Source of the DNA: Bremia lactucae
Taxonomy: Eukaryota; Oomycota; Peronosporomycetes; Peronosporales; Peronosporaceae
Direction of reading: 5' to 3'
Length of the DNA stretch: 64,000 nt
NCBI RefSeq assembly: GCF_004359215.1
Contig: NC_090628.1
Location: 1,806,522 to 1,870,521 of the forward strand
The first letter of the stretch is position 1, and each line of letters starts with the position of its first letter. The position numbers and the translations under genes are program-made. The notes under the pieces were generated by a model that saw only the letters and a list, made by a program, of their open reading frames with translations, had not been told where the DNA came from and did no database searches. This document shows, in pieces, positions 41,244-51,493 of the stretch.

Positions 41244-41504
41244 TCATGGCAACGAGTTCCTTGTCATGAACTGGGAAGTTGTGTTCAGATGAAGCTGACG
41301 CGATTTGTAACAGACGACGCGCTCTGCGCCGTCTGTGTCATATTGCATTAACACACAACAGATTGCAAAATCGCTGGCGTCACAGAACACATGAAAAGGT
41401 CGGTCTTGGTTACCATTGGCCAGGATTGGCGATTGCATCAAGCTTTGTTTGATACCCTCAAACGAATGTTGACAATCAGCGTTCCACGACCATACTACAT
41501 GCAA
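41244..41504 (-). pseudogene. RNase H remnant of element C
   Basis: VVWSWNADCQHSFEGIKQSL, then HVFCDASDFAICCVLMQYD, AERVVCYKSRQL: RT thumb/RNase H of Ty3/gypsy pol on the minus strand. Confidence 0.85.
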
Positions 41505-41586
41505 TTATGCCGAAATGACAGCATATAATTCTTCTTTTTCTTCAACAAAGAAGAAATATATGCTGTCATTTCGGCATAATTGCATG
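41498..41586. repeat. Perfect 29-bp inverted duplication
   Basis: 41498-41526 and 41558-41586 are exact reverse complements; pairing extends imperfectly inward, leaving a loop of roughly 10-15 bases. The right arm carries the native pol sequence (KYSCNYAEMTAY on the minus strand) and the left arm is the extra copy. Confidence 0.95.
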
Positions 41587-41599
41587 AGTACTTGTGCAG

Positions 41600-42400
41600 G
41601 TACGCCGCTAAGCCGAGAAACTTTCGAGGTCCCTTTACATCATTGGCACAGGACAGTCGGTGATCGTCTTGATCTTCTTCGGATCAATGTGTACACCGTG
41701 TTTATCCGCGATGCACCCAAGAAGTAGTATTTCGCTTGCAGCGAATAAAAACTTCTTGCGATTTGCATATAACTTATGCTTACGCATAACTATACGAACC
41801 TTTCGGACGTGGGTAGATGTACTTCAACGTCCGACTTTCCGTCCATTGCTCTGCTATGAATGAAGACGTCATCAAAATAGCTCGGTGCGAATTCCACACC
41901 GATCTCAACAGATTGGTTACACATTAAATGTCGCAGGGGCATTACTGAGTCCCTGTGACATACCTAACCACTCACATAGCATTCCACTTGGGGTGCTTAC
42001 TGCTGTCGTGTTCACGCATAAGGATCTGATAGAATCCATTCATCAGATCCATTGACAAAGAGATAGTACTCTTTGACATACCATCAATGATTACGTTTTA
42101 TCATGGTATCGAAATCTGAGCCGGTACAGTTGCAGCGTTCAGTTTATTAAATGCATGCATTATCCGACATCCTCCTGTTGCTGTACGCACACAGAAAGCC
42201 GGAGAGTATGTGGGGAAGTTGATTTTCCCTCACATGGTCCACTGCGAAGCGTTCGGCAAAGAATTTGTCGATCGCAATTACTTGTTCACGAGGCAATGGC
42301 CATTGCTTCATGACACAGTATTTCGAACCTGGGATTAGGTCGAATCGTGTCGAGTGCCTTTATTCTTAGGCAACTCGCACGGTACTGATTCCGGGAAGAC
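41600..42400 (-). pseudogene. Reverse transcriptase remnant of element C
   Basis: Minus frames read SMDLMNGFYQILMREHD near 42050, PSGMLCEWLGMSQGLSNAPA in mixed frames near 41960, and SYFDDVFIHSRA near 41880 with the catalytic Asp pair. Frameshifts throughout. Confidence 0.75.
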
Positions 42401-42971
42401 ATCCTTAAATTCCTTTTAATCGTTTCTTAATGGGTTTGTCATTAAAGACTCCCAAGATTGGGCCGCAAGCCGTTCCATCCGAGTCTTTTCATCGAGGAAG
42501 CTGCTGAGAGCCAAATCATTCTCAGAAAAAATACTATTGCTGACCGAATATCGGCCACGTACTTGTCATCTATATCAAGTTCGCAGATCTGCTTGACGTT
42601 GCCACTACGTAGATCACGAAGAACCTTTTACGTTCTAGCGTTGGCAATTAAGTTATTTTCGAAATTATCTTCGGAGGCGCTAATAGATCAAGTGGATACG
42701 CGCCTACATTTGATCTATTGTTTACTTTAGTTTCTTCTTTGGAACTTAATTTAAAAGGTACCTGGGAGTCTTTGACCACAGATTTCCGAAAGCTTATTCC
42801 CACAGAAATTATTGAGTAGTATCATCCCCAACTGCCTCTAGCCGTGGTTGCGGTTCCACAGCAAAATCCTCTACGATAGACTCTCCAATCGATCTACGAC
42901 ATCGCACTGTCTCTTGTAGACTTTTTTTAAACTTTTCTGGTATAGCTTGGGACTTACGTAAAACACAGCCT

Positions 42972-43090
42972 TCTTGGATGTTGCTTTTTAAGCAAGCAAC
43001 TTTGTTTCGTACCACTCAATTTATTCGAGTGTTCGAACTTCGACGCTGCCTGTGTGCACAGCCGTCGAGATCAACCTTTTCAATATGTGG
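42972..43090. repeat. Repeated block, copy 2 (partner 40014-40205)
   Basis: Same ordered blocks as at 40014-40205, located beside the protease region of element C. Confidence 0.75.
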
Positions 43091-43391
43091 GTATTCGCGC
43101 TGAGGTCTTGTGCAGTCATGCTAACGACCCAGCTACAAATGAGGCTATCGCACTACATCCACATGCTTGTGGACGCCCCAAGACATTCATCAGTTGTCCA
43201 TACGATGACAAGAGACAGGCATCGTCACGGCTTGATACTGCCAATTTATACATGGGCTCGTACTTTCTGAGCCAAGGTGATCCAAGGATGACATCAAATT
43301 TATCATCCAAATCTAGTACGATGAAATCATTTTCGGACTGTTTACCCTTTAACGTGTATTGGATACCAGCTACACGATTCTTAATCGTCAC
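43080..43391 (-). pseudogene. Protease remnant of element C
   Basis: Reads NDFIVLDLDDKFDVILGSPW then LRKYEP, the C-terminal half of a Ty3/gypsy retropepsin-like domain; the catalytic DSGA lies upstream in broken sequence (CGASNNFIIRQS near 43500). Confidence 0.75.
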
Positions 43392-43479
43392 AGATGCGCC
43401 TGTGCTAGGCGCACTGACATCCTGTTAGAGGAATATCGTGTTCAATAAATTTAAGCCTGCGCTCTTCTAGTGATTGGCG

Positions 43480-44810
43480 TATAATAAAATTATTTGACGC
43501 CCCACAATCGGCTAGGGACTTAAGTGGTAACTTATTTAACACTTTAAATTTCAGAAGATGAGGTTAATCTCATCCTCTGGGGCAATTACACACAATGTTT
43601 GTGTGTGAGGAGCAACTTTCGTCAAAAGACCTGCAACTTCTTTTGACGTTGCTGGATCAGTAGGGCGCTCCGCACCTACTGACCCCGACCGTTTTTTGAC
43701 GATCCGCCTCACCGCTACGATTTCGCAACAGCGTCGGATCCGCGTCCTCCGCAATTCCTAGCGAGAGGTCATTCTTTTCGCTCAGTATTTTTAGGTACTG
43801 GCCGTGGGCAACTACACTCGTACACGTAGTGGCCCATTTTTTGACAGCGATTCCATTTCTGTAATCGTTTGTAACTTGATGCGCGAGGTTATTCGCTCTC
43901 AACATACGAGAAATCCACGGGTTCTGGACCTCCGTTTTCTTGTCGTCTCGGAGGACGATAACCACCAGTGGACAAAACCTGCTTAAGACTTAAGTCCTCA
44001 TGTTCCGCTACAGATATCGCTTGGTCTAGCGACTCTAATTTTAACGAAACAGATGGCTCTTAACAGGACCATCTAAAGACCTTTAAAAAACACAGTTACC
44101 TGTGTTTGTTCATCTATTGGATGACTAACGATACAACTGAACAGGTATCGTGTATGTTGGGCATAAGCGTGAAGTCACGCTTGCCCTGCTTTAAATCCAA
44201 GAGCTCGGCTCGAGCCCTCCATTCGGCACATGGCGGCTTAAACGTTTGTCTGAGCCGGGTCTTAAAGACCTCATATGACCCAAAGAGTAATGGGACGTGA
44301 AGCTTGAGCCGCAAGGCCCAAGATTTGGCGCGTCCGGCTGAGTTGGACGTGCCAAATTTCACTTTCGTCGCATCATCACTGATACGAAGAGCTTCTATGG
44401 CATCGTCTAAGTCGACGAGCCATCTCAAAAAGGAGTCGCCTTCGACTAGCTTAAACTTAGATATTTCTATCTTTAAGCTTTTAGGTCGACGCGGAAACAT
44501 CGGCCCATTAGCAGCATATACATGCTGCAGTCTCAGCATTTCCAACTGTTGAGCACCCTGTTCTATTAACACCTCTGTGTGTTGAGAGCCTTGCTGGTGA
44601 AGTAAGGTTACTTTCTCTTGGGCCCCGTCGAGTTCGTGTTGAATAATTCGACTCTGCCCAGAGAAAATATAGCATAGCGCCAACGGCTGGCCCGCCTATG
44701 ACCGATTTCGTTCGTTTGATCGCTCTCCATTCGAGGTCACTCAAATGAGGAAGTCTCTCACGCGTTGCGTGATAACCTTCTTGAGGGGCTTGGAAGCCCC
44801 CCTTCTTCAT
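43480..44810 (-). pseudogene. Gag remnant of element C
   Basis: Main frame 44683-44114: coiled N-terminal region (HELDGAQEKVTLLHQQ), then KIEISKFKLVEGDSFLRWLV, AGRAKSWALRLKL and ARAELLDLKQGKRDF, a capsid-like Gag. Further minus frames to 43657 carry MVIVLRDDKK and a Cys-poor tail. Close relative of the Gag at 60.7-61.0 kb. Confidence 0.8.
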
Positions 44811-44861
44811 TCAACATGTCCATGTTGGATGAAACGTGCGTGGACGTACACAAGAGTACAT

Positions 44862-45264
44862 AGGAAGGTTTCTAGGTAGCTAAGGGTCATTAACTGCCAA
44901 AAAGTAATTCAATGGTTTAGAATTACGGAAAAGTAAGGATGTATTAATATAAATTGTTTCGTAACGATCTTCTATCAACTACTGAACTTATCATATTAAT
45001 ATGTAACTAAGTATGGCGCCTCCTTGCGCATCGCACAATCGTGTTTTTAAACGATTGGCGGGGTTGATCTAGCCTTGAATCAACCAATCAATAGAGCAAT
45101 GTCTTATTGCATCAATAATAACAAATTTGGTATTACTGGAACGATTTAAGTCAAAATTAATAAAGATAATAATTTTGCACTTCTTTATTAATTTCCTCTC
45201 ATAGGGAATAATATGTATTACTCCTCTTAAGGAGATAATTCTTATTATCGGACACCCCGTTTCA
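44862..45264 (-). repeat. 5' LTR of element C (family B)
   Basis: Reverse complement shares TGTAACGGGG-like start (TGAAACGGGG), GGTTGATTC...AATCAACCCCGCC, and CACAATCGTG blocks with the complete family B LTR at 59911-60380. The 3' end and the primer-binding site are degraded near 44845-44862. Confidence 0.7.
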
Positions 45265-45883
45265 GTATGATCGCAGCCTACTTACGTGCATTGCCAATTT
45301 ATATAAGGAAATGCAATAAATTTCATTGTAAAGATGTGAACGCCAACTTTTGGTTTGGTACATCGGTTAAAATTGCAGACTTAGGTATGGATATGTGCAT
45401 GTAGCTTTTATACCCCATTGTACACTCCACGCATGAAAATTTCACAACAGTCGAAGTAGATGCAAATGCAACGAAAACAAATTCATCGATGCTCCGCAAG
45501 GTCGCGATCTACTGCTAAAAGCTGCGCAGAACTTGCCTTTGGAGGTAATCGCAAGCTGCTTTGAGTCCTCCTTGCTGCTGAAGTTGATTCTTGCTCATGT
45601 TCTGCACAGCGCAAGAATACGCAGTATGTAATCTTCTTGCTTGCTGAAACCTTCCTTGGGCTGTATGGATGAGAAAAAAAGAGCTTATAAATACCGCATG
45701 TTTTATCGACTCGGGATGCCTCTTCGTAACAGGTCGAAAAACACGTTACAAGAACCAAGCTAACTCGCTTATTGCACTAAGTGCGGTTTGAATGGCCGTC
45801 GTTCGCCCGTCCACGATCAAGGCATCTGACATAACGCGATCAGCCAACCCCCCTCCGGCACATCAAATACCTGCTGTGGATCA
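45265..45883. other. Upstream region of the elongase gene
   Basis: No gene supported. A minus-strand frame 45758-45483 and a + strand frame from the ATG at 45794 are open, but both look like shadows. Presumed promoter and leader of the elongase gene. Confidence 0.35.
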
Positions 45884-46973
45884 ATGGAAATGGCCAGCAA
45901 TCTCCTTGAAAGCTACAAGCAGTGGGCTGGCGGCATGGATGTGGTGCTGATGGATTGGGTTGACCCCACCCTGCGTTATCGTCTCTCGCCGATGCGAGAC
46001 TATTTTCTCGCTGACTTCGGCACGGTCTTCGCCCTGTGCGTCGCATACCTTACATTTGTAGTGGTGGGCACGGTATGTCTATCTTTCTTTTTGGCTGCAC
46101 TTGCATGAACCACGTACAGCTATAGCAGCACAGCGCTGACCTTACGTTTGGTCTTGCTGCATTATTTAGCTTGTCATGAAATCAGGCATGCCCGCATTTA
46201 ATATGGCTCCGCTCCAATTCATTTATAACCCTGCTCAAGTCGTCTTGTGCTCCTACATGACCGTTGAGGCCATCCTTCAGGCCCGTCGCAACGTACGTAT
46301 CCTACCGGGATCATGTTTTTGTCTTGTATTACCATTGACGTTGTTTAACTTATGTATTGCAGGGCTTTTCAGCTACCCCGTGCAATGCGTTCGATCACGA
46401 AAAACCTGTGATGGGCAATCTAATGTACATCTTTTACCTATCCAAGGTACTTGACTTTTGCGACACTTTCTTCATCGTTTTGGGCAAGAAATGGAAACAG
46501 CTTTCGGTGCTCCACGTCTATCACCACGTCACCGTCTTCTTCGTGAGTCTTTTTTATTGTGCTCTTGTATTTGGGCTTGCCTTGAGACAATATCCTTACT
46601 TTACCATTTGCTGCAATAGTGCTACTGGGCTAATTTTCGCACATCCTATGACGGTGACCTCTACATGACCATCGTGCTTAACGGTGGTGTGCACGCCATC
46701 ATGTACATGTATTATTTTGTGAGCTCTCACACGCGCAATATTTGGTGGAAGCCGTATTTGACGACGGTTCAAATGATCCAATTTCTGCTTATGAATGCGC
46801 AAGGCTACCTTATGGTCTCGCGTTCATGCCCTGGTATGCCGTACAAGATCTCAGTGATGTACCTTATCTACGTGCAATCGCTTTTCTGGCTCTTTATGAA
46901 CTTTTTTATCATGAACTACTGTCTCAATACACGAAAGCCAAAGTCTGTTGAGGCCGTGAAGAAGACGCTGTGA
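45884..46973 (+). CDS. ELO-family fatty acid elongase, four exons
   Basis: Exons 45884-46072, 46170-46292, 46363-46542 and 46620-46973, with GT-AG introns of 97, 70 and 77 bp, all at codon borders; 281 residues. ELO proteins are ER membrane 3-ketoacyl-CoA synthases that add two carbons from malonyl-CoA to long-chain acyl-CoA. Diagnostic motifs: KVLDFCDTFFIVLGKKWKQ (~133-151), the catalytic HVYHH box (~155-159), the NGGVHAIMYMYYF block and TTVQMIQFLLMNAQGY. The C-terminus is basic (NTRKPKSVEAVKK), a possible ER-retrieval-type tail. The internal NxxVHxxMYxYYF form suggests a polyunsaturated-acid elongase as known in oomycetes, but the substrate cannot be fixed from sequence. An alternative ATG lies two codons downstream (45890). 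Confidence 0.93.
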
Positions 46974-47560
46974 CGAGTCGGATCAATCAGCGGAAGCGGC
47001 CGGGCAGGCAGATGAATTGCGATTCCCATTACGAGAAACCCTTTGAGGAATTGCAAGGTGTAGAGATCATATTGTCTTAAGTAAAAAGAAAAATTAATAT
47101 ACCATGCATTTGAAAGAATTTTATATGCACCATCGCCCCTATGTGAAATATAAGATACGAAATGATCATTATGAATGCCGCACCTAAAAGCACGAGTGAC
47201 GATGGAAGGCACTGAGACGCGCAGACCATCATCTTTGCCTTTTAAGAACAAAATAAACATATTTCGAACATTCTGTCCTGGCGCAATAATTTTAAAGAAA
47301 TGGCACGAAGCTATCTTGCGCTCGTCTTGCGCTCTACGTTGTGGGGTGCCGCGCAATACTAAAGCATTCGCGGAAGCAAAAGCCATTTGTCTCCAATTTG
47401 CTGTCAATCGCCGGAAACCGCGATGACGGAAAGGCCACGAAGCTCGCGCTGGAACTGGAAGATGTGGTGACATGGCTCCGAACTTAGATAAAAACTGCAT
47501 CTTTCAATAGCATCGTATTTCTCAAGCTAGCGCAAACATTTTGACAGAATTTTTGTTTCC
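46974..47560. other. Downstream flank of the elongase gene
   Basis: Open frames exist on both strands (for example 47175-47426 + and 47500-46916 -), but none has coding features. The minus one runs antisense through the elongase last exon. Confidence 0.35.
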
Positions 47561-47569
47561 AGGAAAACG

Positions 47570-47946
47570 TATGTCTTGTCTCTAGAAGCACCGCGAGACC
47601 AGCCTGTTGAAAGATGCTTCCAGAGCGCGTGATGCTGCTGTCTTGCCGATCGAGGTCGCACGGCTATGCACTGTGAAAAGGTTTTCGTGTATCACAGTAA
47701 AACCATTTGGTGTCAGTGCCTTCTCACAACGTTTGGGATAGTGCACAAGGTCGAGGTCTTTCGTGTGCACCACCACCCATTGCATCCAAATAAGATCATA
47801 ACTTGCACAGGTCGACTCAAGTTCCTGCAAACCCATGCAGTATAGGTGCCTTGCTCTTCATTTGCTCCATAGTCGGAAAATCTACGCAGCAGCCTCGGAC
47901 TCTGCTCCACTAAATCTACGTCGTCAAACATGGGCAGCAGCAGCAA
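47570..47946 (-). pseudogene. Decayed NTM1-type protein N-terminal methyltransferase
   Basis: Minus frames in shifting phase read DDVDLVEQSPRLLRRFSDYG (47925-47860), then MGLQELE...YDLIWMQWVV and LTPNGFTVIHENL (47836-47690), then a DRQDSSITRSGSIFQQ-like stretch in a third frame near 47630. These are successive motifs of the alpha-N-methyltransferase family (AdoMet-binding DLVE, YDxIWxQW, and the C-terminal DxxDxSxTRS), which methylates X-P-K N-termini. At least two frameshifts and loss of the N-terminal half make it a pseudogene fragment, unless the assembly next to the gap is poor. Confidence 0.6.
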
Positions 47947-48100
47947 TTTGCTTACTCAAATACCTGCACCGCAGTCGGCTGCCGCATGACAGACAGACCC
48001 AATCAGATTTTATTGTTTCTCGTACATATTTAAGAAGCCGCTTCGATTCTCGAATAATAATTTCGGTACAAACGCAAAACGTCTAGCACGCTGTTGTGGG

Positions 48101-48311
48101 TTAGCGGACAGTTGACCTCGTCATCCCAGAACTAATGAGCTTAGGCGTACCACGCAAGCTCTCGCGGAGTGTCAATGGTAGATTATGATATCTCATAATC
48201 TTGTGTCGTTTTCCTTTTAATTCATTGACCATTTTCCGCAGTGCTGCTTGTCGACGCACGATTTTCCCTTCTGCTGTGTACGGCAACGGTCCCTGGGCAA
48301 TAAATTTGTAC
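48101..48311 (-). other. C-terminal ORF fragment running into the gap
   Basis: About 68 codons are open from the gap edge to a stop at 48101, Lys/Arg-rich (VRRQAALRKMVNELKGKRHK). Could be the tail of a gene lost in the gap. No family recognised. Confidence 0.25.
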
Positions 48312-48876
48312 NNNNNNNNNNNNNNNNNNNNNNNNNNNNNNNNNNNNNNNNNNNNNNNNNNNNNNNNNNNNNNNNNNNNNNNNNNNNNNNNNNNNNNNNN
48401 NNNNNNNNNNNNNNNNNNNNNNNNNNNNNNNNNNNNNNNNNNNNNNNNNNNNNNNNNNNNNNNNNNNNNNNNNNNNNNNNNNNNNNNNNNNNNNNNNNNN
48501 NNNNNNNNNNNNNNNNNNNNNNNNNNNNNNNNNNNNNNNNNNNNNNNNNNNNNNNNNNNNNNNNNNNNNNNNNNNNNNNNNNNNNNNNNNNNNNNNNNNN
48601 NNNNNNNNNNNNNNNNNNNNNNNNNNNNNNNNNNNNNNNNNNNNNNNNNNNNNNNNNNNNNNNNNNNNNNNNNNNNNNNNNNNNNNNNNNNNNNNNNNNN
48701 NNNNNNNNNNNNNNNNNNNNNNNNNNNNNNNNNNNNNNNNNNNNNNNNNNNNNNNNNNNNNNNNNNNNNNNNNNNNNNNNNNNNNNNNNNNNNNNNNNNN
48801 NNNNNNNNNNNNNNNNNNNNNNNNNNNNNNNNNNNNNNNNNNNNNNNNNNNNNNNNNNNNNNNNNNNNNNNNNNNN
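48312..48876. other. Assembly gap (565 N)
   Basis: Continuous run of undetermined bases. The right edge lies within transposon-end sequence. Confidence 1.
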
Positions 48877-49069
48877 TTTTTTTTTTAGATACAACTTAAT
48901 ATATTACTTTTGGGGTATGTGTCTACTAATAGTGGGACTTTAAAAAATATTACTTTATTACTTTGGCAAAATATTACTTTAACCTTAAGTCCCAACTCGG
49001 GACCACGAAATTTTATTACTTAGGACGTATTATTACTTTAGAGCGTATTACTTTAGAGGGGTTCTACTG
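48877..49069. mobile_element. Right end of a pogo/Tigger-related element
   Basis: Ends GGTTCTACTG followed by TA (49070-49071), like the right terminus of the full pogo element at 59628 (CAGGTTCTACTG then TA). Inside are several ATTACTTTA repeats. The rest of the element is presumably in the gap. Confidence 0.5.
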
Positions 49070-49071
49070 TA

Positions 49072-49488
49072 CCAGCAAACGATGGATATACAGGCTGTGA
49101 TTAGCAAAGGGTGCATTTAAATAGATATGCGTTCTGATTGGCTTTAAGTCGGGGTGTTCAAATAGCAAAGTAAATATAGCAATGGCCTAATATTATTATT
49201 TCAGAATTCCAATTTATCGTTGTAGATGCAGGTAGCGGTATTTAAGTGTACGGGAGCATATATTATTCTCAATTCGGAAATTATTCTCAAGAGTAATTTG
49301 AATGTAATAATTGCCTCTTCTTTTGTGAATCTATAAAATTGATAATTTCAACATAATTGTATGTTTTTTTTGAGATAGTAAAGCACTAGAAAGTGAAGGT
49401 GCGTTCGTGGACGTCGGATTTTACATTCTGGCTGTGCCTCTTAAGGCATCGGCTTACTATCTACTCAGTATTTATTTACGAGGCTGGG
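49072..49488. other. Upstream region of the PHD gene
   Basis: AT-rich, no gene seen. The following frame is open from 49393 but has no ATG before 49489. Confidence 0.35.
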
Positions 49489-51324
49489 ATGCACTTGGCA
49501 GCGCTCAGGGATATCGTGACGCTACCATTGGACGCTGAAGACTCGTACAGTTCCAATCAACAGAATGCGACAGCGGAGCGCAAAGGGGAAGGGAGCATTT
49601 ATCAAGACAATTCGCCCAGCAGTCCATGTCCGTCCTCGTCCAGTAGCAGCAGCGAAGGCAGAAGCACTTCCAGTAGATCTAGCTCTGTCTCAAATGCCAA
49701 CTCCGGTAACTTTTATAGCGTGGCGTCACCACCACCTACAAACAACGGCAGTAAAAATATTGGAGACGATCACAAAAGAGAGAAAGTTGACGATCATTAC
49801 GTCAATGGGAACAAGTATGACTCAAGCATTGAAAACTTTGCCGACGGAAGTGACCAAGAGGAAGAAGAAAGGGTGTTGATCGATACAGAGGATGAACAAG
49901 AGGGGGCCTACGATGAAAATGACCCAACAGATGAGGATTTTAGCAGTGAAAGCGATGAAAGCTCGTGCCTCGATGGCTCATACCCACGTCTACCAGCAGC
50001 AGCAGTCGACTCACTCATAGCTCTGCGCCAGCGGGTAGCATTCAAAGAGCTGCAGCTGAATGAGAAAGAAAAAGAGGAAGTGATAGCAGATGCCAGAAAA
50101 CGGCACCAAGAACGGCGACAAGCCCAGCGGTCAAAGAAAAAGAAGTCGTCGCAGTCCAAGCGGCGACATAAAAGTGCCAGCTCACAACGGCGTAAAAAAT
50201 CCACAAGCTTCAAGAGGCATCACACAAACGATGCTGCTAAGGGTAAGGATGTAACTGAGGATGAGTGGGTTGTGGATTGCTCTTGTGGACTGAATAAAAA
50301 AAATTACGATGACGGAACTTTAATGATCCAATGCGACAGTTGCTCACACTGGGTCCATGCTAAATGTGCAAACAAACAGCCTGAGGCTGTTGCTCAGGAG
50401 AAGTTTTTGTGTTTCCGTTGTGGTTGGATCTTCGACTGCGAGTGTGATATTCGTCGCCAACCCAACCATGATGATGGGCATCGTATGGTAGAGTGCGATA
50501 GCTGCAAAACGTGGCAACATACGATGTGTGTTGGAATCCCGATGACCGAAGAACCAGCGGATGATTATCAGTGCCCACGATGTATTATGAAGGGCCGCCA
50601 ATGTGAACCTGCATCGGAAAGTGGCGAGTCTCGCGATCGTCAGCTAATGAGAAGCCGCAAGGGGAAGCGAATAGGCCGTCGGCTAAGCAGAAATGCGAGT
50701 TTACTTGATGGGCGCTCAGCAGCAAGCTCAGTCGAGCCAACGACAATCTCAACGCAAGTTAAAAGAAGGCTTACTAAACGAAACAAAGAATTGACAGCAG
50801 ATAAGGGTAAATCTCTTACGCAATTATCTTATTCTCGTCCTGTGTCGGCAGCGTATTCTTCATCCATTCCACCTCCTCCCGTGTCACCACCGCCAGGATT
50901 GGCTCAAATGCTCACTAGGTCTCCAAGCTATGATCGAAATCGCGTTCACGTAGAGGGAAGAAGAAGTTGCACACAAGGACTGCAAACTACGCAATTTGTT
51001 GACTCGCATCAGCGCAAACGAGGTCGGCCGATGCCGAATGCTGATATTACCACAACAAAAACGAGCGGGCGTGTTCGAATTGCGTTATCCCAGTCTGAAG
51101 TTTCACCGTCGCTAAGGGGCAAAGGACTTATGCTACAAAGGTATTCTTCTAATCCAAGTGTTCCGTCGACACCATCAGGGAAGGTACGACCTTCGCGACC
51201 GCTGTCAAGTGGTACCGATCAAACCCATGGTAGCCACGGTGTTAGTAGTCGAAGGCGTAAGGGAGATTCGGCTCGAGACCGACTAGCTAAAAAGCTTAAA
51301 GTAAGAAGGGCGTCGTCGCGATGA
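49489..51324 (+). CDS. Double PHD-finger protein
   Basis: 611 residues from the ATG at 49489. The N-terminal ~160 residues are Ser-rich then acidic (EDEQEGAYDENDPTDEDFSS). A basic Lys/Arg-rich stretch precedes two tandem PHD fingers: finger 1 (~residues 258-316; CSCG, CDSCSHWVHAKC, CFRC) and finger 2 (~318-365; CECD, ECDSCKTWQHTMC, CPRC). PHD fingers read the histone H3 tail, so a nuclear chromatin role is likely. The aromatic Trp of each finger (HWVH, TWQH) is present as in methyl-lysine-binding types. The tail is basic and Ser/Pro-rich with an AT-hook-like KRGRPM. No catalytic domain (SET, JmjC) is visible. Single exon. Confidence 0.88.
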   Translation: MHLAALRDIVTLPLDAEDSYSSNQQNATAERKGEGSIYQDNSPSSPCPSSSSSSSEGRSTSSRSSSVSNANSGNFYSVASPPPTNNGSKNIGDDHKREKVDDHYVNGNKYDSSIENFADGSDQEEEERVLIDTEDEQEGAYDENDPTDEDFSSESDESSCLDGSYPRLPAAAVDSLIALRQRVAFKELQLNEKEKEEVIADARKRHQERRQAQRSKKKKSSQSKRRHKSASSQRRKKSTSFKRHHTNDAAKGKDVTEDEWVVDCSCGLNKKNYDDGTLMIQCDSCSHWVHAKCANKQPEAVAQEKFLCFRCGWIFDCECDIRRQPNHDDGHRMVECDSCKTWQHTMCVGIPMTEEPADDYQCPRCIMKGRQCEPASESGESRDRQLMRSRKGKRIGRRLSRNASLLDGRSAASSVEPTTISTQVKRRLTKRNKELTADKGKSLTQLSYSRPVSAAYSSSIPPPPVSPPPGLAQMLTRSPSYDRNRVHVEGRRSCTQGLQTTQFVDSHQRKRGRPMPNADITTTKTSGRVRIALSQSEVSPSLRGKGLMLQRYSSNPSVPSTPSGKVRPSRPLSSGTDQTHGSHGVSSRRRKGDSARDRLAKKLKVRRASSR

Positions 51325-51493
51325 ATAATAGTTTTACGAGTATGGAACTCAAATAATTGCGATCAATTTACTAAAGGGAAACGTAAACGTTAAAACGACT
51401 CGGAACGTTTTAAAAGCTCAAACCCTGGCGCTATTTGTTCCATATAAAGTACCAAAACGAAGGAGTAGATAGTCTAGACTTATCAAGGAAGCA

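Larger units (their letters stand above)
38261..45264 (-). mobile_element. Ty3/gypsy copy (element C), nearly full length, 3' LTR not found
   Basis: Minus-strand order from right to left: family B 5' LTR (45264-44862), gag (44810-43480), protease (43391-43080), RT (~42400-41600), RNase H (41504-41244), integrase (~41230-39300), then a region with antisense + strand ORFs. All frames are interrupted. The leader and gag start (MDM-LNEEG at about 44820) closely parallel the family B copy at 59.9-61.4 kb. Confidence 0.8.

Noticed and set aside
46916..47500. 194-residue minus-strand ORF beyond the elongase gene
   Set aside because: Has no ATG near its start, runs antisense through the elongase last exon and shows no family feature.
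48201..48943. Long ORFs on both strands across 48.3-48.9 kb
   Set aside because: Consist almost entirely of undetermined residues from the assembly gap.
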